Shown here: positions 9,124 to 18,001 of the stretch, piece after piece
How the letters are laid out: each line of letters opens with the position of its first letter
How positions within the stretch are numbered: the first letter of the stretch is position 1
Assembly (NCBI RefSeq): GCF_003967515.1
Contig: NZ_BIFQ01000002.1
Span: 806,001-870,000, forward strand
Source of the DNA: Dictyobacter aurantiacus
GTDB lineage: Bacteria; Chloroflexota; Ktedonobacteria; Ktedonobacterales; Ktedonobacteraceae
Direction: 5' to 3'
Length of the DNA stretch: 64,000 nt
Notes under the pieces: model-generated
What the model saw: the letters and a program-made list of their open reading frames with translations, nothing else
Told to the model about the DNA's origin: nothing
Database searches by the model: none
Program-made: the position numbers and the translations under genes

Positions 9124-9204
9124 TCTGACAAGAAGAAAAGACTGTTGCCTGTTTTTGCGTAATTACGCAAAAACAGGCAACAGTCTTTTCTTCTTGTCAG
9201 ATTA
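9121..9204. terminator. 84-bp perfect palindrome including the ThuA-gene stop codon
   Basis: Arms 9121-9162 and 9163-9204 are exactly complementary with no spacer. The outer arms are purine-rich (AAGAAGAAAAG) and pyrimidine-rich. The structure could stop transcription from either side. It begins on the TAA stop codon itself and lies between two genes on the same strand. Confidence 0.75.
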
Positions 9205-9256
9205 TTCTCTTTATGCATGAATGTGGTATGCTAAATAAGCACAAACATACAATGGG

Positions 9257-9841
9257 ATGGGGAACGACATGAGCATGCAGGATCGCCGCGTGAAACGAAC
9301 CCAACGTCGCCTGGCCTCAGCATTAATCGAGTTAACGCTGGAAAAAGGATTTGATGCTGTAACGATCCGGGATATTACCGAACGGGCCGACGTCGGTTAC
9401 GCGACCTTCTTCCGGCACTACAAAGATAAACACGAACTCCTCAAAGACATACTGGATGTGGTCCTGATCGAACTGGTTGAACTGCTGCGCTCCGCCCGGC
9501 CCGCCAGTGCTCCTGATAGCACAGGCGTGCTGATATTCCGCTATGTGCAGGAGCATCATGAAGTGATCCGCGCGCTCCTGGGCACCTATAATGTGCGCCA
9601 GCAGATCCTCAAAGCGGCCACGGCCACCACCCTCAACGAGACGGGACCACGACCCGGTAGCATCGTGCCGCTTGAGATCGCCTCTTATCATATTGTAGCC
9701 TCCTCTATCGCCCTGATCGAATGGTGGCTGGACCACAACATGCCATATCCCATCGAGCTAATGGGCAACGTCTACGAAGAGCTCATCGCGCGCCCCACCA
9801 ACGAGGCGGCCCTGCTCCCCAAAGAGCAACCATCACAATAA
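9257..9841 (+). CDS. TetR-family transcriptional regulator
   Basis: The 194-residue protein has a TetR helix-turn-helix at about residues 12-58 (TIRDITERADVGYATFFRHYKDKHEL). An all-helical ligand domain with a C-terminal dimer helix (ALIEWWLDHNMPYP) follows. It resembles TetR proteins that carry the C-terminal domain first described in TetR_C_8 members. The start at 9257 or the ATG at 9269 is possible; no decisive ribosome binding site separates them. No clear target lies next to it. Confidence 0.88.
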   Translation: MGNDMSMQDRRVKRTQRRLASALIELTLEKGFDAVTIRDITERADVGYATFFRHYKDKHELLKDILDVVLIELVELLRSARPASAPDSTGVLIFRYVQEHHEVIRALLGTYNVRQQILKAATATTLNETGPRPGSIVPLEIASYHIVASSIALIEWWLDHNMPYPIELMGNVYEELIARPTNEAALLPKEQPSQ

Positions 9842-10090
9842 TGGTAGAAAAGCCTCGGCCGCCTTCGAGAAACGCTGACGGCGTGGAAAGATCCGGCATG
9901 CGATATTGCATGGCTGTACCGTCTAAAAATACATACACGCACCTCGATTCCCTCCTCTTTTTATACTATTCATAGATATTTTCAATGTGTTTATCTCTGG
10001 CTTTTCATTAATCAGCGCTGTACGTGCTGATTATCAAAGATCAATACATACCACGGGAAAGGTAAAGCTCTCGATAAAGGGGGAATTGTC
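9842..10090. other. Intergenic region with a small inverted repeat
   Basis: No gene is supported here. An inverted repeat TAATCAGC/GCTGATTA (10009-10033) lies about 60 bases before the next start and could be an operator or leader hairpin. Confidence 0.4.
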
Positions 10091-11023
10091 ATGGATTTCA
10101 ATCGTTTTGATGAGTTAACGAAAGCCCTGGCGGTGAGCACATCGCGCCGACAAACGTGCAAAGTGCTTTTAGCAAGTGCTCTTGGCGTGGGCAGCATGGG
10201 CACCGCCCACGCAGATAGTATAGACCAATCCACCCGAGATTTGATACTCGCCTCGCCCGACTGCGGAAATAATAGCGATGGTGGAATCTGGCAACAAATC
10301 TATAACTGCCTTTACAGAGGTATTACCGCACAGTGTTTTGCTGGAGGCTACAGTCGCTCCCGTAGCAATCCTTGGGTATTGGGGCTAAATCCGCAGCTCC
10401 ATCACTATACATTCTTTGCAGGTAAGCGTGCGCGAGGCATCGAGTGCCATTATATCTGGACACAGACAACCCCAGATTGGTGGACACTGGCATGGAACGT
10501 TGCTAACAACAACCCGAGCCGACCACAATACAATTTGAGAGCACAGATTAACCAGGGCATTTTAGGGATGGCAATTAATTCTGTGAGAACACGCACCGCC
10601 AATCAATTGCATATCCATATGTCCTGTATCCGCCTGGATGTGTTGAACACATTGCGGAACTCGACAAATATCCCAACCACTCCGAGTGCCTGGACAAGTG
10701 CTAACGCCGTAGTGACGCTACCTATCTTGCCAACCGCTACTGGACGAACGCAGGCTAACTTTCGCGTGATCCGCCTGAACCTTGGGCCCGGACTTATGTA
10801 TCTGGGACAGAATCTCTTCCAACTCTTATACAACAACATCATCAGAGCTCAACGCCGGCCTTCCAGTGACATGCAGTACCAGACACTGGCCCTGGCCCAG
10901 GTATCGAGCACAGGTAATCAGTTCTATGTTATCAACAGCGAGGATTTTGTACCGCAGAGCCAGAACCCTTATTTGCCAAACAGTATCGGTGCGGGTGAGC
11001 GACTGCTCAATGAAAATTGCTGA
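10091..11023 (+). CDS. Tat-exported CDP-diacylglycerol diphosphatase-like protein
   Basis: Residues about 15-42 look like a twin-arginine leader (TSRRQTCKVLLASALGVG ending AHAD), so export of a folded protein is likely. The mature part resembles the Cdh family. It has WWTLAWNVAN, then MAINS-x4-RTANQLHIHMSCIRLDV, containing the HxHxxxC variant of the HIT catalytic motif. Known Cdh enzymes cleave CDP-diacylglycerol to phosphatidate and CMP. The chain is longer than the E. coli protein, with an N-terminal extension and Cys residues suggesting disulfides. It lies 57 bases upstream of a MauE-like gene. The true substrate may be another nucleotide conjugate. Confidence 0.7.
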   Translation: MDFNRFDELTKALAVSTSRRQTCKVLLASALGVGSMGTAHADSIDQSTRDLILASPDCGNNSDGGIWQQIYNCLYRGITAQCFAGGYSRSRSNPWVLGLNPQLHHYTFFAGKRARGIECHYIWTQTTPDWWTLAWNVANNNPSRPQYNLRAQINQGILGMAINSVRTRTANQLHIHMSCIRLDVLNTLRNSTNIPTTPSAWTSANAVVTLPILPTATGRTQANFRVIRLNLGPGLMYLGQNLFQLLYNNIIRAQRRPSSDMQYQTLALAQVSSTGNQFYVINSEDFVPQSQNPYLPNSIGAGERLLNENC

Positions 11024-11080
11024 TGTTTAAGGGGTGGCAATAACGTCTCTTTTCATACCTCCCGAAAGGCGAAAGAATAC

Positions 11081-11758
11081 ATGGCTCTTGCTCTGCTGTT
11101 CGCACGACTTCTGCTGGCTGTTGTCTTGCTGATCGCCGGCATAGCCAAGCTGACCGATTGGCTCGGCACACAGAAAGCGCTCAGTGATTTCGGCATCCCT
11201 CAAGGACTTGTCAGGCTAATAGGAAGAGCCCTGCCCATTAGCGAGATAGTACTCGCCGTTGCGCTTATCCTGCGAGCCTCAGCCTGGTGGGCTGCTGCGG
11301 TAACGCTGGGGCTCCTGCTCGTTTTTATCGCGGGCATCAGCGTCCAACTCATCCGGGGACACAGGCCCGCCTGCCATTGCTTCGGCCGGCTGCATTCCGC
11401 TACAATTGGGGTTTCAACTATCGTCCGCAATATCTTGCTGGCCCTGCTTGCCACCACAGTCATCTACTGTAAAGGTCAGAGCAGCAGTCTGAGCGCAATA
11501 AACTGGTTCATGGCATGGTCTCCCGGTCAACAGGTCACATTCATAGTCGCAATCATAGCCCTTGCGCTGCTGACCGGTGAAGGTTGGTTGCTGCTGCATA
11601 CGCTACGCCACCAGGGACAACTGCTCCTGCGCATCGAGAATCTTGAGCATCACCTCGCCCAGACACCAATCGAGGAAGAAACACCAGGACAAGAGCAATT
11701 ACTATACAGTATCGGAAGCAGCAGACAGAAGGAAGATAATAGCAAGGGGATAGGGTAA
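11081..11758 (+). CDS. MauE/DoxX-type redox-associated membrane protein
   Basis: This 225-residue protein has four N-terminal membrane helices typical of the MauE family. It carries the conserved cysteine motif C-H-CFG (about residue 105) between the third and fourth helices, with a fifth hydrophobic segment near 150-170. MauE proteins are thought to support disulfide formation or redox maturation, usually next to a thioredoxin-like partner. No such partner follows; a tnpB gene lies downstream instead. The C-terminus is charged and cytosolic. The gene probably shares a transcript with the exported Cdh-like protein, which has several cysteines. Confidence 0.75.
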   Translation: MALALLFARLLLAVVLLIAGIAKLTDWLGTQKALSDFGIPQGLVRLIGRALPISEIVLAVALILRASAWWAAAVTLGLLLVFIAGISVQLIRGHRPACHCFGRLHSATIGVSTIVRNILLALLATTVIYCKGQSSSLSAINWFMAWSPGQQVTFIVAIIALALLTGEGWLLLHTLRHQGQLLLRIENLEHHLAQTPIEEETPGQEQLLYSIGSSRQKEDNSKGIG

Positions 11759-11907
11759 TTTATTGAAAAAACTGGTATAATATAATAGTACAGAAAACCT
11801 GGTCGCAAATCTCACCAACACCGTGTACTCTTTTTGTGCCAGACTTTATGGACAATGGCATGCCAAACACAAAGCAGAGCGTCTTGTGCAAGAATAGGAG
11901 GCTGATC

Positions 11908-13206
11908 ATGCAGCTGGTTGAAAAGCACGTCATTGGCCGGAGTGATCCACGCTATGCCACGCTTGACGCAGCCTGCTTCGCTTCTAAAAATCTCTACAAT
12001 ACGGCACTGTATGAAATCCGTCAGGCATTTCTCTTGGAAGGGAAATATCTCAACTACCAGGAAATGGATCGGCGCATGCAGTCGCATGAAGCCTACAAAG
12101 CCCTGCCGGCCAAAGTGGCCCAACAGGTGCTCCTGCTGCTCGAACGCAACTGGAAATCGTTCTTTGAGGCGCTCAAAGCCTACAAAGCCGATCCCTCGAA
12201 GTTTCGTTGCCGTCCCCAACTGCCCAGGTACAAACACAAAACAACCGGCCGCAACGTGCTGATCTATACTATACAAGCCATCAGTCGCAGCAAACGAACT
12301 CTGGGACGACGCATCATTGCGCCTTCGGGATTGGGCATTCAGATCAAAACCCGGCAAGACCCCGAGGCGATTGCGCAGGTCCGGGTGGTTCCCAAACATG
12401 GCTTTGCCGTGGTGGAGATCATTTATAATCAGGAACCTGCTGGATCTGCCGTTGACCCTTCACTCATTGCGGGCATCGATGCTGGTGTCGACAATGTGAT
12501 CGCGTTAACTTCAAACAAGCCGGGCTTTGTCCCGGTCGTCGTTAACGGGCGCGGTCTCAAAAGTACCAACCAGTTCTACAACAAGACAATGGCCGATCTG
12601 CAACAGGCCCTCGGCCACCCTGGCGTGACTCGACGCATGCAGCGCCTGACCATCTGGCGCAATCGGCGCATCGAGCATGATCTGCATACGATCTCCCGCT
12701 TTGTAGTGGATTTGCTCGTCGCCGAGGGCATTGGTACCCTGGTGATCGGTCGCAACGCAGGCTGGAAGCAGGAGATCAACCTGGGCGCACGCAACAATCA
12801 GCACTTTGTTCAGCTTCCCCACGCACGCTTGATCCATATGCTCACCTATAAAGCGGAGCTCAAAGGCATACGGGTTCTACCCACGGAAGAAGCATACACC
12901 AGCAAAGCCAGTTTCCTGGATCGTGATCCCTTGCCCACCTATCAGGCCGGTCAGGAGAAGCGGCCCGTGTTCAGCGGAAAACGTATCGCACGGGGTCTCT
13001 ATCGGGCCAAAGATGGCCAATGTATCAACGCTGATTGCAATGGATCGTACAATATTATCAGAAAAGCAGCTCCTAATGCCTTCGAGGCGGAGGGAGTAGC
13101 GGATGGGGAGTGCAGGATCCATCTGCCGGTAGTCCATCCCGTGAGGATGTCGTTCCCTCACAAATCTGCTCACGTGAAAATCCTGGCACCGGTCAGGATT
13201 CGCTAG
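11908..13206 (+). mobile_element. tnpB: Solo tnpB (IS200/IS605-IS1341 type RNA-guided nuclease)
   Basis: This 432-residue TnpB starts at ATG 11908 behind AATAGGAGG; an upstream GTG frame at 11836 lacks the family start. RuvC-I Asp is D191 (GIDAGVDN) and RuvC-III Asp is D376 (NADCNGSYNI). The usual RuvC-II Glu position is N283 (VIGRNAGWKQ); a Glu pair lies at 327-328 (TEEAYTS). The CxxC zinc ribbon is absent and replaced by SKASFLDRD and GKRIARGLYR, as in a known TnpB subgroup. No tnpA is present, so movement would need a transposase elsewhere. The 3' end probably overlaps its guide RNA. Confidence 0.88.
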
Positions 13207-13230
13207 TCGTGACAGAACTATAATATATAA
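13120..13230 (+). ncRNA. Probable TnpB guide (omega/reRNA) region, boundaries uncertain
   Basis: TnpB guide RNAs normally overlap the end of tnpB and run into the right flank. Here two hairpins are visible: GTGAGG/CCTCAC (about 13140-13160) and AATCCTG/CAGGATT (13181-13202), the second ending at the stop codon. The guide segment would then be the bases just after about 13206. This is placed by family knowledge plus visible stems; ends are not determined. Confidence 0.35.
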
Positions 13231-13274
13231 GAAGTAAAAATCTGTACCGTATTTCAGCCAGAAAGCGCAGATGA

Positions 13275-13535
13275 ATGGTCGAGAAGAGAAGCTCACGACA
13301 GCGTCAGGAGCAACAGCAGCAGCTCCTGTTTGCGCGCCAGCAGACAACCTACACCTGGAGAAATGTGCGGTCGGTGGCACGCGATAACGTGATTATTATC
13401 ATGCAGCAAGAGGTGCGCGTCCTGGGGGTACGCCAGGATAGCGACGACGTATTCGTCAGCTACACCGATCCTTCCACCGGTACCAAAACCGAGCAGCTAT
13501 TCAACCTCACCGATTACGTCTATTTAAAGTTGTAA
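13275..13535 (+). CDS. Small hypothetical protein
   Basis: An 86-residue protein with a Gln/Arg-rich N-terminus (RQRQEQQQQLLFARQQ). The C-terminal half is predicted beta-rich, with two short strand-turn repeats (VRVLGVRQDSDDVFVSYTD, then LFNLTDYVYL). No family is recognised. It starts shortly after the tnpB end and is not obviously part of the element. The real-gene call rests on coding-like composition and an undisturbed frame in the otherwise short gap. Confidence 0.5.
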   Translation: MVEKRSSRQRQEQQQQLLFARQQTTYTWRNVRSVARDNVIIIMQQEVRVLGVRQDSDDVFVSYTDPSTGTKTEQLFNLTDYVYLKL

Positions 13536-13590
13536 TAGCAGGCAGATAACCAAACAGACGGAACCTGATATTCTCTCACAAAAAGATTAC

Positions 13591-13618
13591 GCGTGTACGT
13601 ATACGTATACGTACACGC
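13591..13618. repeat. 28-bp perfect alternating palindrome
   Basis: The sequence alternates GTAC/GTATAC units and reads identically on both strands. It lies just before the stop of the convergent Nudix gene and may act as a bidirectional terminator or a cruciform-prone site. Confidence 0.6.
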
Positions 13619-13629
13619 CAACATGGTTA

Positions 13630-14142
13630 CTAAATGGCCTGTAGGGCAGCCTCATAAAAATCAAGATTTTTGCGGATCCAGGAGAGCTGGCGCGCCTCGT
13701 TGGGAGCGAAGAGGCCGCGCCCATACGATTCAAACGTGCTTGAGAAAGCATCCAGCGCGGTTACACGGGCGAGATAAAAGACCTGGTAACTATCGGGATA
13801 GGGATAGCCATAGCCGTCGGGCATAGGTCCTGACACATGCAGATGCTGATAGCCGAAGAACCGCAGTGCTCCCACGCGTGTCCCGGTCTCCTCATATATT
13901 TCACGGCGCGCCGCCTCCTCGGGCGTCTCACCGGGCTCGATGTGCCCACCTGGAATATCCCAGCCCCGCCTGACCAGGTGGCTCATCACCAGTTGCTCAC
14001 CCTCAAAGGCAAAGATAAAAGCAGTGGTAATTGCCTCCCTCGGTGGCAATACAGAGGAAAGAACGTGCCGGCTCTCATTGGGTTGCGGCAACCAGGAAAT
14101 GTTCTGCTCGGTCCTTATAACCTGATCAGTTGGATTCATCAT
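13630..14142 (-). CDS. Nudix hydrolase
   Basis: The Nudix box G-x5-E-x7-RE-x2-EE-x-G is intact (GGHIEPGE ... REIYEETG, about residues 66-88), so the protein should hydrolyse a nucleoside diphosphate linked to another group. The N-terminal 35 residues are polar and the C-terminus ends with a helix. The chosen ATG at 14142 follows GAGGTG closely; an ATG at 14157 lies upstream in frame. It is monocistronic and convergent with the small gene at 13275. The substrate cannot be predicted. Confidence 0.85.
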   Translation of the reverse strand: MMNPTDQVIRTEQNISWLPQPNESRHVLSSVLPPREAITTAFIFAFEGEQLVMSHLVRRGWDIPGGHIEPGETPEEAARREIYEETGTRVGALRFFGYQHLHVSGPMPDGYGYPYPDSYQVFYLARVTALDAFSSTFESYGRGLFAPNEARQLSWIRKNLDFYEAALQAI

Positions 14143-14295
14143 GTTCACCTCATCCATGCTCTCTATAATAATCCATGCGTCTCACGCCTCTAGCCTGAGC
14201 TATTTATATAGTATCATGTACATTGTCGTAACCCGTCAACAAGAGTTGTCAACAACATAAACATGTATATTACGACGCTATAGAGGAGATGCATC

Positions 14296-15783
14296 ATGGC
14301 AGAAACGCAACAGGGACGCGAGCTCTTCCACCAGGCGCGCGAGCGCATCCAGCGAGAGATGATCGAACGAGGCATCCCATCCATCACCATCGCGGTCGCG
14401 CAAGGAAATGAGATCCTCTGGGAGGAGGGATTCGGCTGGGCCGATCGGGAGCGCAGGATTGCTGCGACCCCGCATACGCTCTATTCGTTGGCCTCCATTT
14501 CAAAGCCGATTACCGCCACGGCGCTGCTGGTCCTCAAAGAGCGAGAACTACTCGACCTGGATAGCCCCATCAACGATTACCTGGGAGACAGCAAGCTGCA
14601 TGCATGGTCAGGAGATGCCGGGGAGGCTACCGTGCGGCGCGTCGCCGACCATACCTCGGGCCTGCCACTTCACTATCAGTTTTTCTATCGGGACGAACCA
14701 GCGTACCAGTTACCATCGATGGACGAGACGATTCAACGCTACGGCCACCTGGTAACGCCTCCTGGCGAGCGCTTTATGTACTCCAACCTGGGATACGGTC
14801 TGATAAACGAGGTCATCGAGCGGCTCTCCGGAAAAAGTTACGCCGCCTTCATGCGTGAAGAGGTCTTTCTGCCACTGGGCATGCTACGCGCTTCCATCAA
14901 CGTTGGGCCGGGCCTGGAGCCATACCAGGCCCAACGCTACGGGTCCAACGGAATGCCCTATCCCCTCTATGAAAGCAATCATCCCGGGGCTGGTGAGGTC
15001 TACTGTAGCGCGCATGATCTGATGCGCTTCAGCATGTTTCATTACAAACAGCCTCTCCCCGACCAAAAGAAGATCCTCTCGGATGAGGCGCTGGACGAGA
15101 TGCATGCTCCCAGTTCCCGCCAGAGCGAGTTCATGCGCTATGGAATCGGCTGGCGCATCTATGATGACGTTAAAGATCACTACATCATCGGGCACAGCGG
15201 CGGCATGGACGGGGTCAGCACGCTGCTACGGATAGTTCCAGCGGCGGGAGTGGCTGTGGCTACGCTGACCAACACTAATGGCAACAAAGATCTTCAGGAA
15301 CAGGTTATCGCAGATATCTTCTCGGTCCTACTCCCCGACTACGCCCAGAAACGCGCCCAGGGAATAAACCAGCAGCAGCAGGAGCAAAAGGACGAGCCCG
15401 AAGCAGAATTCAGGCCCGATCCGCACCTGCTGGGACAGTGGAGCGGGCATGTGCATACCTATGAGGGTGATATTCCATTCACACTCTGGTTCAAAGAGGA
15501 CGGCGACGTACATGCTCAGCTCGGCACGCAATTGAAGGCCCTTGTCAACGAACTCGTGCTCAAGGACCAATCCTTCACAGGCACCATGGTGGGAGACATC
15601 GGAACGGCCGATGCGAGCCGCTACCCCCACCATCTCTGGCTGGATCTCATACAACGAGAAGCGAGCATCACCGGGGCATTGATCACTGCCACCATCAAGG
15701 AAAAAACACCGGGGAACCGCCTTGCTCAGGCACTCAGCCACCGGGTAGAACTAAAAAAAAGCAAGATAGAAGAAGTTTCTTAG
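14296..15783 (+). CDS. Serine beta-lactamase-like hydrolase (class C/esterase type)
   Basis: A 495-residue member of the beta-lactamase/D-Ala-D-Ala peptidase-like family. The nucleophile motif is S67-I-S-K70, the YxN motif is in MYSNLGYG (about 157-164), and HSGGMDG (about 300) replaces the KTG motif. A C-terminal extension (about 380-495) looks like the beta-barrel domain often found in these proteins. No signal peptide is evident, which points to a cytosolic esterase or peptidase rather than a secreted beta-lactamase. The start follows GAGGAGATGCATC. A DinB-family gene follows 63 bases later, possibly co-transcribed. Confidence 0.85.
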   Translation: MAETQQGRELFHQARERIQREMIERGIPSITIAVAQGNEILWEEGFGWADRERRIAATPHTLYSLASISKPITATALLVLKERELLDLDSPINDYLGDSKLHAWSGDAGEATVRRVADHTSGLPLHYQFFYRDEPAYQLPSMDETIQRYGHLVTPPGERFMYSNLGYGLINEVIERLSGKSYAAFMREEVFLPLGMLRASINVGPGLEPYQAQRYGSNGMPYPLYESNHPGAGEVYCSAHDLMRFSMFHYKQPLPDQKKILSDEALDEMHAPSSRQSEFMRYGIGWRIYDDVKDHYIIGHSGGMDGVSTLLRIVPAAGVAVATLTNTNGNKDLQEQVIADIFSVLLPDYAQKRAQGINQQQQEQKDEPEAEFRPDPHLLGQWSGHVHTYEGDIPFTLWFKEDGDVHAQLGTQLKALVNELVLKDQSFTGTMVGDIGTADASRYPHHLWLDLIQREASITGALITATIKEKTPGNRLAQALSHRVELKKSKIEEVS

Positions 15784-15846
15784 CTCTTCCCTATGTTAAA
15801 ATAAGCAAGCTACCGCTTATGAGAGTACATAGAAGGAGTTACATGC

Positions 15847-16368
15847 ATGACAGAGCAAGCACTGCCACTGATTACGTTCTATAACGGTTGGAAGTCCTAC
15901 CAGCGCGGGCTGATCGAGATGATCGCCCCCCTTACCGTTGAGCAGCTGGCTGCACCGGCACCGGGACATCAATGGACGATCGGGCAGATAGCCCAGCATA
16001 TGGTAGGCAACCGCGTGTGGTGGTTTCAGGTATGGATGGGTGAAGGCAACCTGGATCTGGCTCCTATCGCCCACTGGGATCCATCGGATAAAGTGGAGGT
16101 CGCCCCACGTAACGCGGCTGAACTGGTGGCCGGGCTGGAGTCCACCTGGAACATGATCGCCGACGCCCTGGGACGCTGGACCGCCGCCGACCTGGAGCAG
16201 GTCTTCCAGCCCCCGTCCGCATTGGGAGAAGAGGAGCGTGCGAACTGGCCCTCGTTCTCACGACAGTGGATCATCTGGCACACCTTCGAGCACGAGATCC
16301 ACCACGGCGGTGAGCTCTCCCTGGCCCTGGGCAGCTATGGCCTGCCGGGTATCTATGGTGATATATAA
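15847..16368 (+). CDS. DinB/YfiT-like metalloprotein
   Basis: A 173-residue four-helix bundle protein of the DinB superfamily. The probable metal-binding histidines are visible in QIAQHMVG (about residue 50) and in WHTFEHEIHHGGE (about 140-152). Members include thiol-dependent S-transferases and damage-induced proteins of unknown activity. The gene follows the serine hydrolase with AAGGAG before the start. Confidence 0.82.
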   Translation: MTEQALPLITFYNGWKSYQRGLIEMIAPLTVEQLAAPAPGHQWTIGQIAQHMVGNRVWWFQVWMGEGNLDLAPIAHWDPSDKVEVAPRNAAELVAGLESTWNMIADALGRWTAADLEQVFQPPSALGEEERANWPSFSRQWIIWHTFEHEIHHGGELSLALGSYGLPGIYGDI

Positions 16369-16410
16369 CCGGTCTATTCAAGATCGGTCACATATCACCA
16401 GGCGGGCGTA

Positions 16411-17625
16411 TTAGTCCACGGCACGAATGGCCGGGTGGAGCAATCCCACAGCGATGATGACGGCGGCGATAGCTCCACCCAGCAGAAAGACCGGCGCGGC
16501 GCCGAGATGATCGGCGGCGATGCCGGCCAGCCCATAGCCGATGGGCAACAGGCCCGAAGAGACCAGGATATCGATACTGGAGACGCGCCCCAGCAGGTCC
16601 GACGGCACAAACTCCTGTAGCGAATTGGTCCAGGCCAATCCCAGGCAGGCGAAGGCCGCTCCCTGGACAAAGAACGCCAGAGACATCAAAACTATAGGAA
16701 TATGAAAGCCCATCACCATTAGCATCAGGCTAGCCAGCAGCCAGGCACCGTAGGTCATGGGGCCACGGTGGCGCAGGCGCGTGAAGCGTCCGAGCCAGAT
16801 GGCCGCCAGCAACGAGCCCAGCGCGGAGAGCGTCGTCAGCAGCGCGTAGTAGCCTACCTGTACCCCGAAGCGCTGCTTGATCAGCAAGGGCAGCGCCGCC
16901 TCCGCTGGTCCCACCAGAAAGATGGTACTGACGCAGGCGATCAGGAGCGTCAACCAGAGCCAGGGTGAGGCTAGCACGGTCACGATACCTTTGTGCAGGT
17001 CCTGCAGGATGCCTGTTTCCATTTCGGCTGGCTGGCGCAGGACCTCTACACGCGGCAGCGCCAGCACACAGAGCGCCGAAGCGAAAAACGAGATCCCGTC
17101 CAGGGCAAAGGCCAGCGAGGTACCACCAGAAGCGATGATTATCGCGGCAATGGCCGGACCCGCCAGCTGCGCGCCTTCCATACTGATGCGTCGCAACGCG
17201 TTGGCGCTGGTCAGCAGTTCGGCGGGCACCATGTCAGGGATAAGCGCCGCGTAGGCGGGATCGAAGAAAGCCTCGACGGTCCCAAAGATGGCGCTCATCA
17301 CAAAGACCTCCCACAGTTGCAGCCACTGCAGAAAGGCCAGCGCGGCAATCAGCAGCACCACGCCGCCGCGAATGAGATCCGACCCTAGCATCACGCGCAC
17401 GCGCGGCCAGCGGTCCCCCACTACTCCTCCAAGCAGGAGAAATACCAGCAACGGGACGGTTGAGCAGATCAGCACCAGACCCATGGCGGTGGCGGAACCC
17501 GTTTTTTGTAGTACCCACCAGGCCAGGGCAATGGTAAAAAAGCTATCCCCCAACCTGGAAATGATCTGCCCACTCCACAGCAGGGCGAAAGAACGATTGG
17601 TAAAAGCGCGCAAGAGAGAGATCAA
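16411..17625 (-). CDS. MFS exporter (macrolide/enterobactin-efflux type)
   Basis: A 404-residue transporter with about 12 membrane helices. The N-terminus (FTNRSFALLWSGQIISRLGD) and GGVVGDRWPRVRVM, a version of the MFS loop 2-3 motif, match the MFS_3 group that includes MefA and EntS. Translation begins with TTG at 17625, directly behind AAGGAG. It probably exports a hydrophobic drug or small metabolite by proton antiport. It converges on the DinB gene. Confidence 0.85.
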   Translation of the reverse strand: MISLLRAFTNRSFALLWSGQIISRLGDSFFTIALAWWVLQKTGSATAMGLVLICSTVPLLVFLLLGGVVGDRWPRVRVMLGSDLIRGGVVLLIAALAFLQWLQLWEVFVMSAIFGTVEAFFDPAYAALIPDMVPAELLTSANALRRISMEGAQLAGPAIAAIIIASGGTSLAFALDGISFFASALCVLALPRVEVLRQPAEMETGILQDLHKGIVTVLASPWLWLTLLIACVSTIFLVGPAEAALPLLIKQRFGVQVGYYALLTTLSALGSLLAAIWLGRFTRLRHRGPMTYGAWLLASLMLMVMGFHIPIVLMSLAFFVQGAAFACLGLAWTNSLQEFVPSDLLGRVSSIDILVSSGLLPIGYGLAGIAADHLGAAPVFLLGGAIAAVIIAVGLLHPAIRAVD

Positions 17626-17662
17626 CGTTGTGGTCTCCTTCCATCATATATCAAAAAGGGAG

Positions 17663-17704
17663 AAAAAAAGGCCGTGGGTGATCAATGCTGTATCACCCAC
17701 GGCC
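17663..17704 (-). terminator. Rho-independent terminator for the esterase gene
   Basis: Arms 17670-17682 and 17692-17704 (GGCCGTGGGTGAT/ATCACCCACGGCC) enclose a 9-base loop and are followed, on the minus strand, by a T-run. It lies downstream of the esterase and upstream of the MFS gene, separating the two. Confidence 0.75.
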
Positions 17705-18001
17705 CGCTGCCTGCTCGGCAGTTTGTATCTACAGGTTCGCTACACTTCTACGATACGCGTACCTGAAAAAGGGCATAGTACGGCTGTGGGCCAGCGTTCG
17801 AGGATTATAGCGCCCACGATAATTCATGCTCAGAGAGGGGTTCAGCATGAACTGGATACTCACCATACTATTCCATTAAATCCTTTATGTGATTAAAAGG
17901 TTGATGCGCTTCTAGTGTATCTCTATCAAAGAATACCTGCTTTCTCACCTGTGGTCAAGCCTTCGATGCGACATGGGTGTCCGAGCCTTCCTTGATACAA
18001 G

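Noticed and set aside
11750..11907. A tnpA gene or clear left end of an IS605 element before tnpB
   Set aside because: There is no Y1 transposase frame in the 150-base gap and no convincing hairpin end could be defined by eye.
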